Shown here: one piece after another, positions 48,195 through 57,553 of the stretch
How positions within the stretch are numbered: the stretch's first letter is position 1
Layout: every line of letters starts with the position of its first letter
Notes under the pieces: generated by a model
Database searches by the model: none
What the model was told of the DNA's origin: nothing
What the model saw: only the letters and a program-made list of their open reading frames with translations
Assembly: GCF_004634425.1 (NCBI RefSeq)
Contig: NZ_SBJL01000002.1
Coordinates: forward strand, 372,001-436,000
Direction of reading: 5' to 3'
Origin: Vitreimonas flagellata
GTDB taxonomy: Bacteria; Pseudomonadota; Alphaproteobacteria; Caulobacterales; Aquidulcibacteraceae
Length of the DNA: 64,000 nucleotides
Position numbers and translations under genes: made by a program

Positions 48195-49073
48195 ATGGGC
48201 GATCGCACAAACGGCCCGGCGCGTGCGCGCACGGCTACGCGAGAGTTCATGACGCGCGCTAACATGGCGGACGCGGGCATGATGGCCGTGATGACGAGTT
48301 CGGCACTCATGATGTCGTGCGCGGCCTTGGCCAAGCTCTTGGACCAAAATCCAAACCTCATTGATCTCGTGGATTTTGGCGGAACGGCGCACCAATCCAT
48401 GGCGCGCGACACAGATGCGCGCAATGCGCCAGCCTCATTCGCCATTGAACGCCTCGAGGGCCCAGCCGAGCAGGCCCAACCTGTCCGCCTCGCCATCCCG
48501 CCCGCAAGCCCCAATTTGGTCGCTCGCGATCTGGCGCATTTGGCGCCGTCAGTCCCGGCCAGCGTCAATGTCGCCGCACTCGACACCAATTATGATGTGA
48601 GCGAACCCATGGCGCTCGACGCCTATGCGGTCAGCTTTGATGAAACCGGGCGCTTGATCCTGCATGCGCCCCGGCCCGCTTCGGACAGGCCCCCATCAAA
48701 CAACAGCGCCGCCGAAGCCCGTTCTGACCTGCAGACCAACGAAGGATTGCGCGATCGGCTGCACGAAATCGGCCAAATCTTCGTCGCCGATCTGCGGGTT
48801 TCGCCTAGTCATCAGAGCGATGTCGCGGTGTTTGTAGCGGCCGACGACGAGACGCTGAGCTGGGCGCTCAATCGCACAAATCCCAATCACGGCACGCTCG
48901 CCTACGCCGACGATCAAGTCGAATTGGGCGACCTTGCCATCGGCGTCTCTATGTCGATGGGCGAAGCGCGCGTGGCGGCCGCTTACGTCGAACGCGAGTA
49001 CATAGCCCCGTTCCGCGGCGCGAACGGTGTGGATGAAAGTTTTGCGGGCCTGACGCTGACCTATCGCAACTGA
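48195..49073 (+). CDS. Protein of unknown function with a possible beta-rich C-terminus
   Basis: An AAGGAGG ribosome binding site five bases before ATG 48195 fixes the start (292 residues; a longer frame begins right after manC). The N-terminus MGDRTNGPARARTATREFMT is followed by a Met-rich hydrophobic stretch (MMAVMTSSALMMSCAALAKLL, about 29-50) that could be a membrane anchor. The end alternates polar and hydrophobic residues (VELGDLAIGVSMSMGEARVA...FAGLTLTYRN), as in outer-membrane beta-strands. No family recognised. It ends one base before the convergent subtilisin gene. Confidence 0.55.
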   Translation: MGDRTNGPARARTATREFMTRANMADAGMMAVMTSSALMMSCAALAKLLDQNPNLIDLVDFGGTAHQSMARDTDARNAPASFAIERLEGPAEQAQPVRLAIPPASPNLVARDLAHLAPSVPASVNVAALDTNYDVSEPMALDAYAVSFDETGRLILHAPRPASDRPPSNNSAAEARSDLQTNEGLRDRLHEIGQIFVADLRVSPSHQSDVAVFVAADDETLSWALNRTNPNHGTLAYADDQVELGDLAIGVSMSMGEARVAAAYVEREYIAPFRGANGVDESFAGLTLTYRN

Positions 49074-49074
49074 A

Positions 49075-51381
49075 TCAATTCGCGACGCGGATGCCGAGGC
49101 GAAGCAGAGCCTCCGGTTCGGCATTGCCGATGTGGCCGGGCTCGAGCACGTACATGGTCTCACCAAAGGCCGAAAGCGTCTCGCCGGCGAAGTAATTGTA
49201 GCCCAGCCCCAACCGCAGCTCTCGACCACTCGGAATCGGCGCGAAGCTGCGCTCTTCGTACGCGAGCGAACGGCGGCCATATTTCGTCGCGGTCGGCGCC
49301 ATGAAGCTCAACTCACCGTCCTCCACGCGCATCGGCTGCGAGATCGAGAAGCGGAAGAAGCCCGCGCCATCTTCGCGCAACGCGACGAGCCATTCCGGTG
49401 TGAAATTGCGTTCGGCTTGCAATGAGAACGCTGTGGTGCTGAGCGGTTCAACGACACGGAGCCAACCAATCTGCGCTGCATCCGCCACGCCATACTCGGC
49501 CGAAGCATTGAAGCGTACGTCCGGCGTGGCGCTCAAGGACCAAGAAAGTCCGGTGAATTGCGTCTCACCTGTGGGCGTTTCGCCGAGCGCATCGGCCCAG
49601 CTCATGCCGAGCAGCGCGCCCTCTTCAGTGATCGCGCCGAGCGTCACGTCGAAGCGGTGCGATGCGGCGTCGAAGCTGGCGCGGATGGCGTTGGCGGTGC
49701 GGGCGTCTTGCGCGAAATTCAAACCGGCTTCGCCGTGCGAGGTTTCGGTGATGAACGAGACGCGCGCGTGCTCGCTCAAGCGGCTGGTGAGACTGAGCGA
49801 CATATCGGCGTTGATCGAGGCGAGATGGCCGACGGCGTCGCCCTGCTCATAGTGCGTCCGGCCACCATTGGCGGCGAACGAGACGCTGAGGCCGGCGCCG
49901 AGGTCGGCGTCGATTCGCGTGGGCGCCTGTTGCAAATCTGCGCGATCGACCGGCACGCGATATGAGTCCGGGGCGACGTCATCGGCGAAGGACATCTGCA
50001 CGCGCAGGCCGCTTTCGTCATGCGCGCTGCGCCAAAGACGCGGCGCCAAGGCGACGTGCGCGGGGCCGGCGCTGGCGCGGAGCCAATTGTCGGCAAGTTG
50101 CAGCGGGAACGTGCGGCCATAGGCGTCGAAGCCCGCGACGGACCAAAGTGCTGCATTGCCATTCAAGCCATCGCCGAACGCAGGGCCGATCACGCCGAGT
50201 TGTGTGGTCTCGTTCACCGACGACATGCCAGCAACGAGCGGCGATGCGAGCGGGCCCACGGGTTGAAACGCGCGGCCGATATTCAAGCGGCCGCGACCAT
50301 TGAGCGAGTCCGTGCCTGCGGGGCCTGTGTCGTCAGCGGTGTTGAATAGAAGATCGACGACTTGTTGCGGCGTCAGTCCCGGAAACGCATCCATCACCAA
50401 CGCAACAGCGCCAGTGACATGCGGCGACGCGTACGACGTGCCTTGAATACGGCAGAGATCGCCATTGGGCCCAAGGCCGCAGGTCTGAAAACCTGGCACC
50501 GGGCCGGCGGGCCCATGATCGGGCACGATGATCTGCCAGCCAGGCGCGGTGATGTACCAATTCGCCGTGGAGCCCGGAGGGTTCGACACGGGGTTTACGG
50601 AGCCGTCCGGATTGAGCCCGCCGGCGACCATGATAAGCCCGTTGGACACAGACGAATTCAGCGCGAGCAAGCCCGGATAGTTCGGCGCCGAGGCGCCCTG
50701 TAAACCAGAATTGCCGGCGGAGACGACGATGATCACGCCCGCGTCGGTCGCACGCTCGATCGCATCGATGAAAGATTGCGGCGGCACGAAATCGCCGCCG
50801 AGCGAGAAATTGATCACGTCGACATTGTTGGCGACGGCGTAATCGAGTGCATTGGTGAGATCGTTGTAGGCAAAGCCGCCGCTCGTATCGGCGCGCACGG
50901 CCAGAATGGTGGCGTCGTAGGCGACGCCAACAGTTTGCCCGCCGTTGTAATTGCCGGCGATCAGCGAGGAGATCTCGCTGCCGTGCGATTGCGTCGTCAC
51001 CAACGCATTGCGGCCCGCCACGATGTCGGTCGAGAGCGGCGAGATGCGGCCAACGAGTTCGGGATGGCTGGGATCGATGCCGTCATCGATCACACCGACG
51101 ATCACGCCCGCGCCTGTCGCGCCATTTTGCCAGGCGATCTGCGCGTTCGTGCCTGCGGGCCCCCAATTGTTCAGGAACTCCGCGCTCGACAAATTCGGAA
51201 TGTCGCCCGGCGCATGCGGCGGCGCGAGCGGCGGGAAAACAGGCGGGCCAACCGGCGGCGGTGGCGGCGGCGAAATGATTCCGCCTCCCCCGCCTCCGCC
51301 TCCACCACCGCCAGCGCACGCGCTCAAAAGCGCAAGAACAACAGCGTTCAACAACAGGCGGCTGATTTGGAGCGGAGCCAT
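49075..51381 (-). CDS. Subtilisin-family (S8) surface lipoprotein with autotransporter-like C-terminus
   Basis: A 768-residue exported protease. The lipobox is LSAC22, directly followed by Ala and eleven Gly (24-34) and then a Pro-rich linker. The S8 catalytic domain (about 65-375) has Asp99 in GVIDDGIDPSHPE, His133 in QSHGSEISS, the oxyanion Asn224 in SAGNSG, and Ser316 in GTSYASPHVTGA. The C-terminal part (about 480-768) alternates beta-like segments with a late region (ELRLGLGYNYFAGETLSAFG) resembling an autotransporter beta-domain, though it ends in RVAN rather than an aromatic residue. The layout recalls NalP of Neisseria, a lipidated subtilisin autotransporter. Confidence 0.82.
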   Translation of the reverse strand: MAPLQISRLLLNAVVLALLSACAGGGGGGGGGGGIISPPPPPPVGPPVFPPLAPPHAPGDIPNLSSAEFLNNWGPAGTNAQIAWQNGATGAGVIVGVIDDGIDPSHPELVGRISPLSTDIVAGRNALVTTQSHGSEISSLIAGNYNGGQTVGVAYDATILAVRADTSGGFAYNDLTNALDYAVANNVDVINFSLGGDFVPPQSFIDAIERATDAGVIIVVSAGNSGLQGASAPNYPGLLALNSSVSNGLIMVAGGLNPDGSVNPVSNPPGSTANWYITAPGWQIIVPDHGPAGPVPGFQTCGLGPNGDLCRIQGTSYASPHVTGAVALVMDAFPGLTPQQVVDLLFNTADDTGPAGTDSLNGRGRLNIGRAFQPVGPLASPLVAGMSSVNETTQLGVIGPAFGDGLNGNAALWSVAGFDAYGRTFPLQLADNWLRASAGPAHVALAPRLWRSAHDESGLRVQMSFADDVAPDSYRVPVDRADLQQAPTRIDADLGAGLSVSFAANGGRTHYEQGDAVGHLASINADMSLSLTSRLSEHARVSFITETSHGEAGLNFAQDARTANAIRASFDAASHRFDVTLGAITEEGALLGMSWADALGETPTGETQFTGLSWSLSATPDVRFNASAEYGVADAAQIGWLRVVEPLSTTAFSLQAERNFTPEWLVALREDGAGFFRFSISQPMRVEDGELSFMAPTATKYGRRSLAYEERSFAPIPSGRELRLGLGYNYFAGETLSAFGETMYVLEPGHIGNAEPEALLRLGIRVAN

Positions 51382-51409
51382 GTTTCCCCCAAGGCTTCAA
51401 CGCCGTGGA

Positions 51410-51592
51410 TCATTGGCTTGTTTTCGGCCGAGCGCAATGGCGCGGCGATCCGCTGAGCAGGCGGGCTTCCAGACCATTGTGCGTAGGGCGTTTCACGCCA
51501 TTCTTGTCGAGCCACGCAAACACATTGGGGCCAAACCTGGCGCCTTCGAATGCGATCACGCCGTCCGCAAAATCACCACCGCCATCGAGCAA
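51410..51592 (-). pseudogene. Possible gene remnant between the subtilisin and SIMPL genes
   Basis: The 312-base gap 51382-51693 contains a minus-strand frame with protein-like content: FADGVIAFEGARFGPNVFAWL and DKNGVKRPTHNGLEARLL. The frame continues upstream to about 51706 (AIQRAFKDARCQIYPTHSLL just before), but the only plausible start codon is a TTG at 51592, in the middle of that coherent stretch. This suggests the end of a gene whose 5' part was lost. I cannot name a family. It might also be a short functional gene starting at the TTG. Confidence 0.35.
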
Positions 51593-51693
51593 GGAGTGGG
51601 TCGGATAGATTTGGCAGCGCGCGTCCTTAAATGCGCGTTGGATGGCGCTTGTGCTTGAAAAACTCAGGCTGACGTGGATCCGACGACCCGCGC

Positions 51694-52419
51694 TTACCCG
51701 CGCAGCTCAAACACCACGGTGACGCTGGCCTGGTTATCGACTTGACCGGGCGCGATGGCGCCGTTGGCGACTTGTTCGGCAGCGACAGCGCGCGCCGCAA
51801 AAAGGCCCTGTTCACGCTCGTAGGGCGGCACGATGCCGCCAGGTTCGGTGATCGAATCCATCCCCACCACGCGCATGCCCGCCGCTTGCGCGTACGCATT
51901 GGCGCGGGCTTGTGCGGTGGCGAGCGCTTGAGCGCGCGCAGCTTCGCGTGAAGCTTCCTCGTCGCGATGGGTGAATTGAATGCCGTGCAATTCGTTGGCG
52001 CCTTCCGCGACGGTGGCGTCGATCAATGCGCTGACGGCGTTCACGTCCGGCACGCGGACGCTGACGATGTTGCGGCTGACATAGCCGGTGATGCGCGGTG
52101 CGGCGTTGCGCGGATAGACGTATTGGGGCTCGATCGAATAGCCGATGGTTTGCACGTCGGCCTCCGGTACGCCGGCTGCGCGGGCGGCGCTCATGACATC
52201 GGCCATGCGCGTGGCTTGCGCCTGTTGCGCGGCTTGCGCATTGGCCCCGCGTGCGAGCACGCCGATGGTGACGATGGCGAGATCAGGCGTAGCGCGCGTC
52301 GTGGCGCTCGCGTGCACCGTCAGCAAAGTGGCGCGTTGCCCACCGGCGCCCAATGCCACGAGCGCCAAGCCGGCGCAGATAAACCGCCCAGCGCCACGTA
52401 AAGGTGATGAAAGTTCCAT
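51694..52419 (-). CDS. SIMPL-domain (DUF541) periplasmic protein
   Basis: A 241-residue protein with an N-terminal signal (FICAGLALVALGAGG, about 13-27). The SIMPL domain pattern follows: TVHASATTRATPDLAIVTIG, AAGVPEADVQTIGYSIEPQY, GYVSRNIVSVRVPD, and the late TAQARANAYAQAAGMRVVG and ASVTVVFEL. Homologues include E. coli YggE, linked to oxidative stress and envelope functions. The molecular role is unclear. It is followed upstream by transketolase on the same strand with 64 bases between. Confidence 0.85.
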   Translation of the reverse strand: MELSSPLRGAGRFICAGLALVALGAGGQRATLLTVHASATTRATPDLAIVTIGVLARGANAQAAQQAQATRMADVMSAARAAGVPEADVQTIGYSIEPQYVYPRNAAPRITGYVSRNIVSVRVPDVNAVSALIDATVAEGANELHGIQFTHRDEEASREAARAQALATAQARANAYAQAAGMRVVGMDSITEPGGIVPPYEREQGLFAARAVAAEQVANGAIAPGQVDNQASVTVVFELRG

Positions 52420-52483
52420 GCTCCGTCTCCTCCTGGAGGCGAAGCTTGCTGCGGTGTTGTGGCGGCGCAGTGGCGCGCGAAGC

Positions 52484-54481
52484 TTACGCTTCTAGCAAGT
52501 CTTTCGCGGCTTCGGCGATGGCTTCGGCGGTGATGCCGAAATGGGCGTAGACATCTTTTGCCGGCGCTGAGGCGCCGAATTCGGTCATGCCGATAAAATC
52601 GGAGATGGCGAACATTTCGTACCAACCCTGCCCGATGCCGGCTTCGCAGCCGATGCGGATCTCGTCGGGACTGCCCAGCACTTCGTCCTGATACTCTTCG
52701 TCCTGCAGATCGAAGAGTTCGAAGCATGGCGCGGAGACGACGCGCGTGGGGATGCCTTGCGCTTGCAGCAGCTCGCGCGCTTTGACGGCGAGCGCGACTT
52801 CAGTGCCGGTGGCGATGAGCGCGACTTGGGCCGCGCCGCCTTCAGCCGGCAGCAATTCGTAAGCGCCGCGCGCGGAGAGATTGGAGCTGGAATCGTCACG
52901 CAGGGCGGGCGTGGCTTGGCGCGAGAGTGCGAGGACGCTCGGGCCATTGTCGCGCAGCAGCGCAAGCTGCCAGCATTCGGCGGCTTCGACCGCATCGGCG
53001 GGGCGGAAAACGAAGAGGTTCGGGATCGCGCGCAGAGCTGCGATCTGTTCGACGGGTTGGTGCGTCGGGCCGTCTTCGCCGACGCCGATGGAATCGTGCG
53101 TCATCACATGGATCGCGCGCACGCCCATGAGCGCGGCCAAGCGGGTGGCGGGGCGCGAATAATCGGCGAAGGCGAGGAACGTGCCGGCGTATGGGATGAC
53201 GCCACCGTGCGCGGCCATGCCGTTCATCGCCGCGGCCATGCCGTGTTCGCGGATGCCGTAACGAATGTAGCGGCCGGCGCGATTTTCCGGCGTGAAATCC
53301 TCCGTGCCTTTGGCCAGCGTGTTGTTCGACGGCGTGAGGTCGGCCGAGCCTCCGATCAATTCGGGCAATGCGGCGAACATCGCTTCGATGGCGCTGCCGG
53401 ATGAGGCGCGCGTGGCGACAGCCGGCTTTTCAGCGGCCATTTTCGCGGCGTGCAGGGCGAGTGCGCCGATGGCGGCTTCGACATTGTCGCCGTCAATCGC
53501 GGCGCGGAACGCGGCTTTGTGTTCGGAGGCTTTGAGGCGATCGGCCCAGAGGCCTCGCTCCTTCACGCCGCGGCTGCCGATCTTTTTCCAAGCAGCGCGG
53601 ACATTGTCGGGAATCTCAAACGCGCCGTGCGGCCAATTGAGGGCGGCTTTGGTGGCGACGATCTCTTCGGCGCCGAGGGCCTCGCCGTGGGCTTTGTGCG
53701 TGCCGGCCTTTTTCGGCGAGCCAAAACCGATCGTGGTTTTGCAGGCGATCAGCGTGGGCTTGTCGGATTTGGTGGCGGCGTCGAGCGCGCGGGCGACGTC
53801 ATCCATGTGGTGACCGTCGCAGGAGAGCACGTTCCAGCCGCTGGCGGCGAAGCGGGTTTTTTGATCGGTGATGTCGGAGAGCGACACCGCGCCGTCGATC
53901 GAGATCGAATTGTCGTCCCAGATGACGACGAGCTTGTTGAGCTTCTGGCGGCCAGCGAGCGCCAGCGCTTCTTGGCTGATGCCTTCCATCAAGCAACCGT
54001 CGCCAGCGATCACCCAGGTGCGGTGATTGACCAATTCATCACCAAAGCGCGCATTGAGATGCGCTTCCGCGATGGCCATGCCGACGGCGTTGGCGAGACC
54101 TTGGCCGAGCGGGCCCGTGGTGGTCTCCACGCCTTCGGTGTGGCCGTATTCGGGGTGGCCCGGCGTTTTGGAGCCGAGTTGGCGGAAGCGCTTGATCTCA
54201 TCGAGCGGCATGTCCTCGTAGCCGGTGAGGTGCAGCAGCGCGTAGAGCAGCATCGAGCCGTGGCCGGCGGAGAGCACGAAGCGGTCGCGATCCGGCCAGC
54301 GTGGGTCGGAGGCGTCGAATTTCAGGAATTGTGAGAAGAGCACGGTCGCCGCATCAGCCATGCCCATCGGCATGCCGGGGTGGCCGGACTTCGCCTGCTC
54401 CACCGCATCCATCGCCAGCGCGCGGATGGCGTTCGCGAGATCAGCAGCGGGCACGCCTTCGATCTGGTCGATTTTGCTCAT
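52484..54481 (-). CDS. tkt: Transketolase
   Basis: Thiamine-diphosphate enzyme of the pentose phosphate and Calvin pathways that moves two-carbon units between sugar phosphates. The 665-residue product has the N-terminal signature [35 protein letters not shown], the ThDP/metal motif [18 protein letters not shown]...[10 protein letters not shown], and the middle domain [18 protein letters not shown] and [18 protein letters not shown]. It diverges from transaldolase across a 123-base gap, so both halves of the non-oxidative pentose phosphate pathway may share regulation. Confidence 0.97.
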   Translation of the reverse strand: MSKIDQIEGVPAADLANAIRALAMDAVEQAKSGHPGMPMGMADAATVLFSQFLKFDASDPRWPDRDRFVLSAGHGSMLLYALLHLTGYEDMPLDEIKRFRQLGSKTPGHPEYGHTEGVETTTGPLGQGLANAVGMAIAEAHLNARFGDELVNHRTWVIAGDGCLMEGISQEALALAGRQKLNKLVVIWDDNSISIDGAVSLSDITDQKTRFAASGWNVLSCDGHHMDDVARALDAATKSDKPTLIACKTTIGFGSPKKAGTHKAHGEALGAEEIVATKAALNWPHGAFEIPDNVRAAWKKIGSRGVKERGLWADRLKASEHKAAFRAAIDGDNVEAAIGALALHAAKMAAEKPAVATRASSGSAIEAMFAALPELIGGSADLTPSNNTLAKGTEDFTPENRAGRYIRYGIREHGMAAAMNGMAAHGGVIPYAGTFLAFADYSRPATRLAALMGVRAIHVMTHDSIGVGEDGPTHQPVEQIAALRAIPNLFVFRPADAVEAAECWQLALLRDNGPSVLALSRQATPALRDDSSSNLSARGAYELLPAEGGAAQVALIATGTEVALAVKARELLQAQGIPTRVVSAPCFELFDLQDEEYQDEVLGSPDEIRIGCEAGIGQGWYEMFAISDFIGMTEFGASAPAKDVYAHFGITAEAIAEAAKDLLEA

Positions 54482-54604
54482 GGGATGTCCTTCGCCGGCT
54501 CGGAGAGTTTTTGGGCTTTTAGCGTCGATTCGGACGCTTTGCTCTGCGCGTGCAGTCCGGTATCAGCGGAGAGCCGCCGCGGGAATGCGGCAGCGGAGCA
54601 AAAC

Positions 54605-55258
54605 ATGCAGATTTTCATCGATAGCGCTGACGCAAAGGAACTGGCGGCGCTGGCAATGACCGGCCTCGTCGACGGGGTCACGACCAACCCTTCCCTGGTG
54701 GCCAAGGCCGGCGGCGATTTCTTCGAAACGCTGAAGGCGATCTGCGCCTCCGTTTCAGGACCGATCAGCGCCGAAGTGGTGGCGCAGGATTACGAGACGA
54801 TGCTGGCCGAGGGCCGCAAGCTGCGCACGGTCGCCGACAATATCGTTGTGAAGCTGCCGCTGACGCCGGATGGCTTGCGTGCGTGCAAGACGCTCGAGGA
54901 CGAAGGCCACCCGTGCAACGTGACGCTCTGCTTCTCGGCGGTGCAGGCGTTGTTGGCGGCGAAGGCGGGCGCTACGTTCATCTCGCCGTTCCTGGGCCGG
55001 CTCGATGATGGCGGCCAAGACGGCATGCAGCTCATCCGTGAAATCCGCGCCATCTACGACAATTACGATTATCCGACGCAAATCCTGGCGGCGTCGATCC
55101 GCACCGCGTCACACGTGCGCGATGCAGCGATCGCGGGCGCCGATTGCGCGACGATCCCGCCGGCCGTGTTCAAGAGCCTCTACAAGCATCATTTGACGGA
55201 TTCAGGGCTTGCGGCGTTCATGAAGGATTGGGCCGCGACCGGTCAGAAAATTCTCTGA
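54605..55258 (+). CDS. tal: Transaldolase (small, TalC/MipB-like)
   Basis: The start ATG at 54605 (GCGGAG upstream) gives 217 residues beginning [16 protein letters not shown]. This is the short class of transaldolases. Seen: [36 protein letters not shown], the Schiff-base Lys in [49 protein letters not shown], and [12 protein letters not shown]. Small members are either transaldolase or fructose-6-phosphate aldolase; divergent placement beside transketolase favours transaldolase. A strong bidirectional terminator follows. Confidence 0.93.
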   Translation: MQIFIDSADAKELAALAMTGLVDGVTTNPSLVAKAGGDFFETLKAICASVSGPISAEVVAQDYETMLAEGRKLRTVADNIVVKLPLTPDGLRACKTLEDEGHPCNVTLCFSAVQALLAAKAGATFISPFLGRLDDGGQDGMQLIREIRAIYDNYDYPTQILAASIRTASHVRDAAIAGADCATIPPAVFKSLYKHHLTDSGLAAFMKDWAATGQKIL

Positions 55259-55270
55259 CCCCACGAAACG

Positions 55271-55298
55271 AAAAGGCCCGGCTTGCGCCGGGCCTTTT
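55271..55298. terminator. Strong bidirectional rho-independent terminator
   Basis: Perfect 12-base stem AAAAGGCCCGGC (55271-55282) and GCCGGGCCTTTT (55287-55298) with a TTGC loop, flanked by A- and T-runs so that it works on either strand. It separates the converging transaldolase gene and the small membrane gene at 55320. Confidence 0.92.
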
Positions 55299-55319
55299 GC
55301 TGAAACTTGTGCGCCGGGC

Positions 55320-55607
55320 TTAGCGGCCAGCGAGACGCGCGAGCGTGGCGACTTCGTCGGCCGTGGTTTCGCGCATCGCGAGCATTTCGGTGTCGGCTTT
55401 CGCCAATTGCGCTTCAATCGCGGCGACATCGAGCGGCTCGATGATCGGCTCAGGCTGCACGAAAGCGGACGCCGCAGCGTCGCTCATCGCCAAGCCGCCT
55501 TGCATCGCGACCGGCGCGACGAGGCCGACAAGCACCATGGCGCCAGCGCCAGCGACGAAGCTGCCGATGACCATGCGCAGAGTGGTCTTGCGTTGCGAGG
55601 GCGACAT
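55320..55607 (-). CDS. Small membrane-anchored protein of unknown function
   Basis: A 95-residue product beginning MSPSQRKTTLRMVIGSFVAG, with one hydrophobic segment at about 12-38 and a soluble helical tail (PLDVAAIEAQLAKADTEMLA). The tail has the look of a short coiled coil. GGGAG lies about 11 bases before the ATG. A shared bidirectional terminator ends it. Function unknown. Confidence 0.6.
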   Translation of the reverse strand: MSPSQRKTTLRMVIGSFVAGAGAMVLVGLVAPVAMQGGLAMSDAAASAFVQPEPIIEPLDVAAIEAQLAKADTEMLAMRETTADEVATLARLAGR

Positions 55608-55692
55608 TTGTGGAAAACTCCCGGACCGAGGCGGTCGCTTAACAAAAGGTTACGCGTGTTGCAATTGCGAACTTAGTGTCTTGGGAGAATTC

Positions 55693-55707
55693 CTGCCGTG
55701 ACGGCAG
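55693..55707. promoter_or_regulatory. Perfect 15-base palindrome in the region upstream of galU
   Basis: CTGCCGT-G-ACGGCAG (55693-55707) is a perfect inverted repeat with a single central base. It lies in the 272-base gap 55608-55879 between the divergent small membrane gene and galU. The size and symmetry suit a dimeric repressor site; no T-run follows, so it is not a terminator. The rest of the gap also holds a short CCCA/TGGG hairpin (about 55727-55745) and no gene that I can support. Confidence 0.4.
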
Positions 55708-55879
55708 TCACCTTCCTGAACACCCCGAACTCCCATCTCATGTGGGTTGCTCAAACCGTAGCGTACAAACATGAATTCTAGCCGAATCCGATGCTCACGC
55801 GCTGTTGCGCGGAAGAGCGCCTTCAGGTCTAAAGACCCCCATCCCGGCGCCATTTTGCGGCGCGGCATACGGACCCACA

Positions 55880-56779
55880 ATGAATAGCGTTACCGCCACT
55901 CAGCGACCGCTACGGAAAGCGGTTCTTCCGGTCGCCGGCTTCGGCACGCGGGTGCTCCCCGCGACCAAGGCGATCCCAAAAGAGATGCTTCCCGTCTTTG
56001 ATCGGCCGGCGATCCAGTACGTCGTGGACGAGGCTTTGGCCGCCGGCATCGAACACATTGTGTTCGTCACCGGACGCAACAAGGGGGCGATCGAGGACTA
56101 TTTCGATCACGCTTATGAACTCGAATTAACACTCGCGCAGAAGAACAAGAATGCGCTGGTGGACGAATTGAAGTCGTTTTTGCGCCCGGCGGGCTCAATG
56201 AGCTTCGTGCGCCAGCAAGCAGCGCTTGGTCTGGGCCACGCGGTCTGGTGTGCGCGCGACATTATCGGCGACGAGCCGTTCGCGGTGATGCTGCCCGACA
56301 TGCTGATGATGGCGAAGCCCTCATGCCTGGCGCAGATGGTCGAGGCCTACAACAAGGTCGGCGGCAATGTGATCGCGGTGGAGCCCACCGATACGCCGGA
56401 GCAATACGGCGTGATCGCACCCGTGAGCCGCGACGGCCGTTTGATCAAGATGAAGGGCATGGTGGAGAAGCCCAAGCGCGAAGATGCGCCGTCGAACCTC
56501 TTCATCAGCGGCCGCTACATTCTGCAGCCGGAAATTTTCGAGCTGCTCGCAAGCCAGAGCCCAGGCGCCGGCAACGAAATCCAACTCACGGATTCGATGG
56601 TGCGGCTGATGGAAACGCAAAGCTTCCACGCGCTCGAATACGAAGGCCGCACCTATGATTGCGGCGATAAAATCGGCTATTTGCGCGCCAATGCCGCCTA
56701 TGCGCTGGCCAGCGAAGAGTTTGGCGACAAGGCTGCGGCGACGCTGCAGGCAGCGTTGGCGACTGCGTCGCGGAGCTGA
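55880..56779 (+). CDS. galU: UTP-glucose-1-phosphate uridylyltransferase
   Basis: Makes UDP-glucose, the substrate of Ugd and GalE. The start ATG at 55880 gives 299 residues beginning MNSVTATQRPLRKAVLPVAG, followed by the signature FGTRVLPATKAIPKEMLPV. Further: RPAIQYVVDEALAAGIEHIVFVTG, LGLGHAVWCARD, the Asp of LPDMLM, VEPTDTPEQYGVI, VEKPKREDAPSNLFISGRYIL and AGNEIQLTDSM. The frame is open upstream, but the conserved N-terminus fixes this start. Overlaps pgl by one base (TGATG). Confidence 0.96.
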   Translation: MNSVTATQRPLRKAVLPVAGFGTRVLPATKAIPKEMLPVFDRPAIQYVVDEALAAGIEHIVFVTGRNKGAIEDYFDHAYELELTLAQKNKNALVDELKSFLRPAGSMSFVRQQAALGLGHAVWCARDIIGDEPFAVMLPDMLMMAKPSCLAQMVEAYNKVGGNVIAVEPTDTPEQYGVIAPVSRDGRLIKMKGMVEKPKREDAPSNLFISGRYILQPEIFELLASQSPGAGNEIQLTDSMVRLMETQSFHALEYEGRTYDCGDKIGYLRANAAYALASEEFGDKAAATLQAALATASRS

Positions 56780-57459
56780 TGCCGCATCTTTCCGTGTTCG
56801 CCACGCGCGAAGCGTTGATGCAGGCCGCAAGCGATCGCTTAGTACGGGCGCTTGAGCGCGGGATGAAAGCGCGCGGGTATGCGTGCGCAGCGCTTTCTGG
56901 CGGCGGCACGCCGGAGCCTGCCTATGCCCTGCTCGCGCAAGCCAAGCTCGATTGGCGCAAAGTGACGTTTGCATTGGTGGACGAGCGCTTCGTGCATCCG
57001 AAGGACGATGCGTCGAACGAGAAGATGCTGCGCCGCGCTTTGGCGCCGGCGCTTGATGCGGGCGCGACGCTCTTGCCGATGTTCTCGACCGATGGATCGC
57101 CCGCCGAAGTCGCAGCGCGCGCGGACGCGATGTATGCGCCGCTTCACATCGATGTGGCGCTGATGGGCATGGGCGGCGACGCGCATGCGGCGTCGTGGTT
57201 TCCGGGGCACGCGCGCGAAGCGTTCGAGAGCACGCGCACAATAATCGCGGTGCATGCGCCGCAAGCGGCGGGCAAACCGGATAGGATCACGCTGACGAAG
57301 CGCGCCATCGCGCGCGCCGACGAGGTGCTGCTGTTGATCCACGGCGAGGACAAACGCGCCCGACTTGATGCGGCGCTGGCGGAGCCGCCTGAGGCCGCGC
57401 CCGTGGCGGCGCTGTTCGATGATCCGGAGAAGCAGCCGGAAGTGCTTTGGACCGCGTGA
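56779..57459 (+). CDS. pgl: 6-phosphogluconolactonase
   Basis: Hydrolyses 6-phosphogluconolactone in the pentose phosphate/Entner-Doudoroff route. The 226-residue product of the DevB type shows ALSGGGTPEPAYALLA, VTFALVDERFVHPKDDASNEKML, DVALMGMGGDAHAASWFPG (HA replaces the more usual HTAS) and RITLTKRAI. Translation is coupled to galU by a one-base stop/start overlap. No zwf or edd lies in the window. Confidence 0.9.
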   Translation: MPHLSVFATREALMQAASDRLVRALERGMKARGYACAALSGGGTPEPAYALLAQAKLDWRKVTFALVDERFVHPKDDASNEKMLRRALAPALDAGATLLPMFSTDGSPAEVAARADAMYAPLHIDVALMGMGGDAHAASWFPGHAREAFESTRTIIAVHAPQAAGKPDRITLTKRAIARADEVLLLIHGEDKRARLDAALAEPPEAAPVAALFDDPEKQPEVLWTA

Positions 57460-57553
57460 ACGCCGTTCAGGTCGCGACTTAGCTTGCCAATGACACCGGT
57501 GTCGGTTATCAAAACCTCCTTCAAGACCGGCGGTCAGCCGGCGGGGAGGTTTC

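Noticed and set aside
51250-51320. Phase-variable homopolymer in the subtilisin gene
   Set aside because: The Gly and Pro stretches are mixed GGN/CCN codons with no single-base run longer than about five, so on/off switching by slippage is unlikely.
55650-55880. 76-codon minus-strand frame in the galU upstream gap
   Set aside because: No protein character or ribosome binding site, and it covers the palindrome. Read as intergenic.
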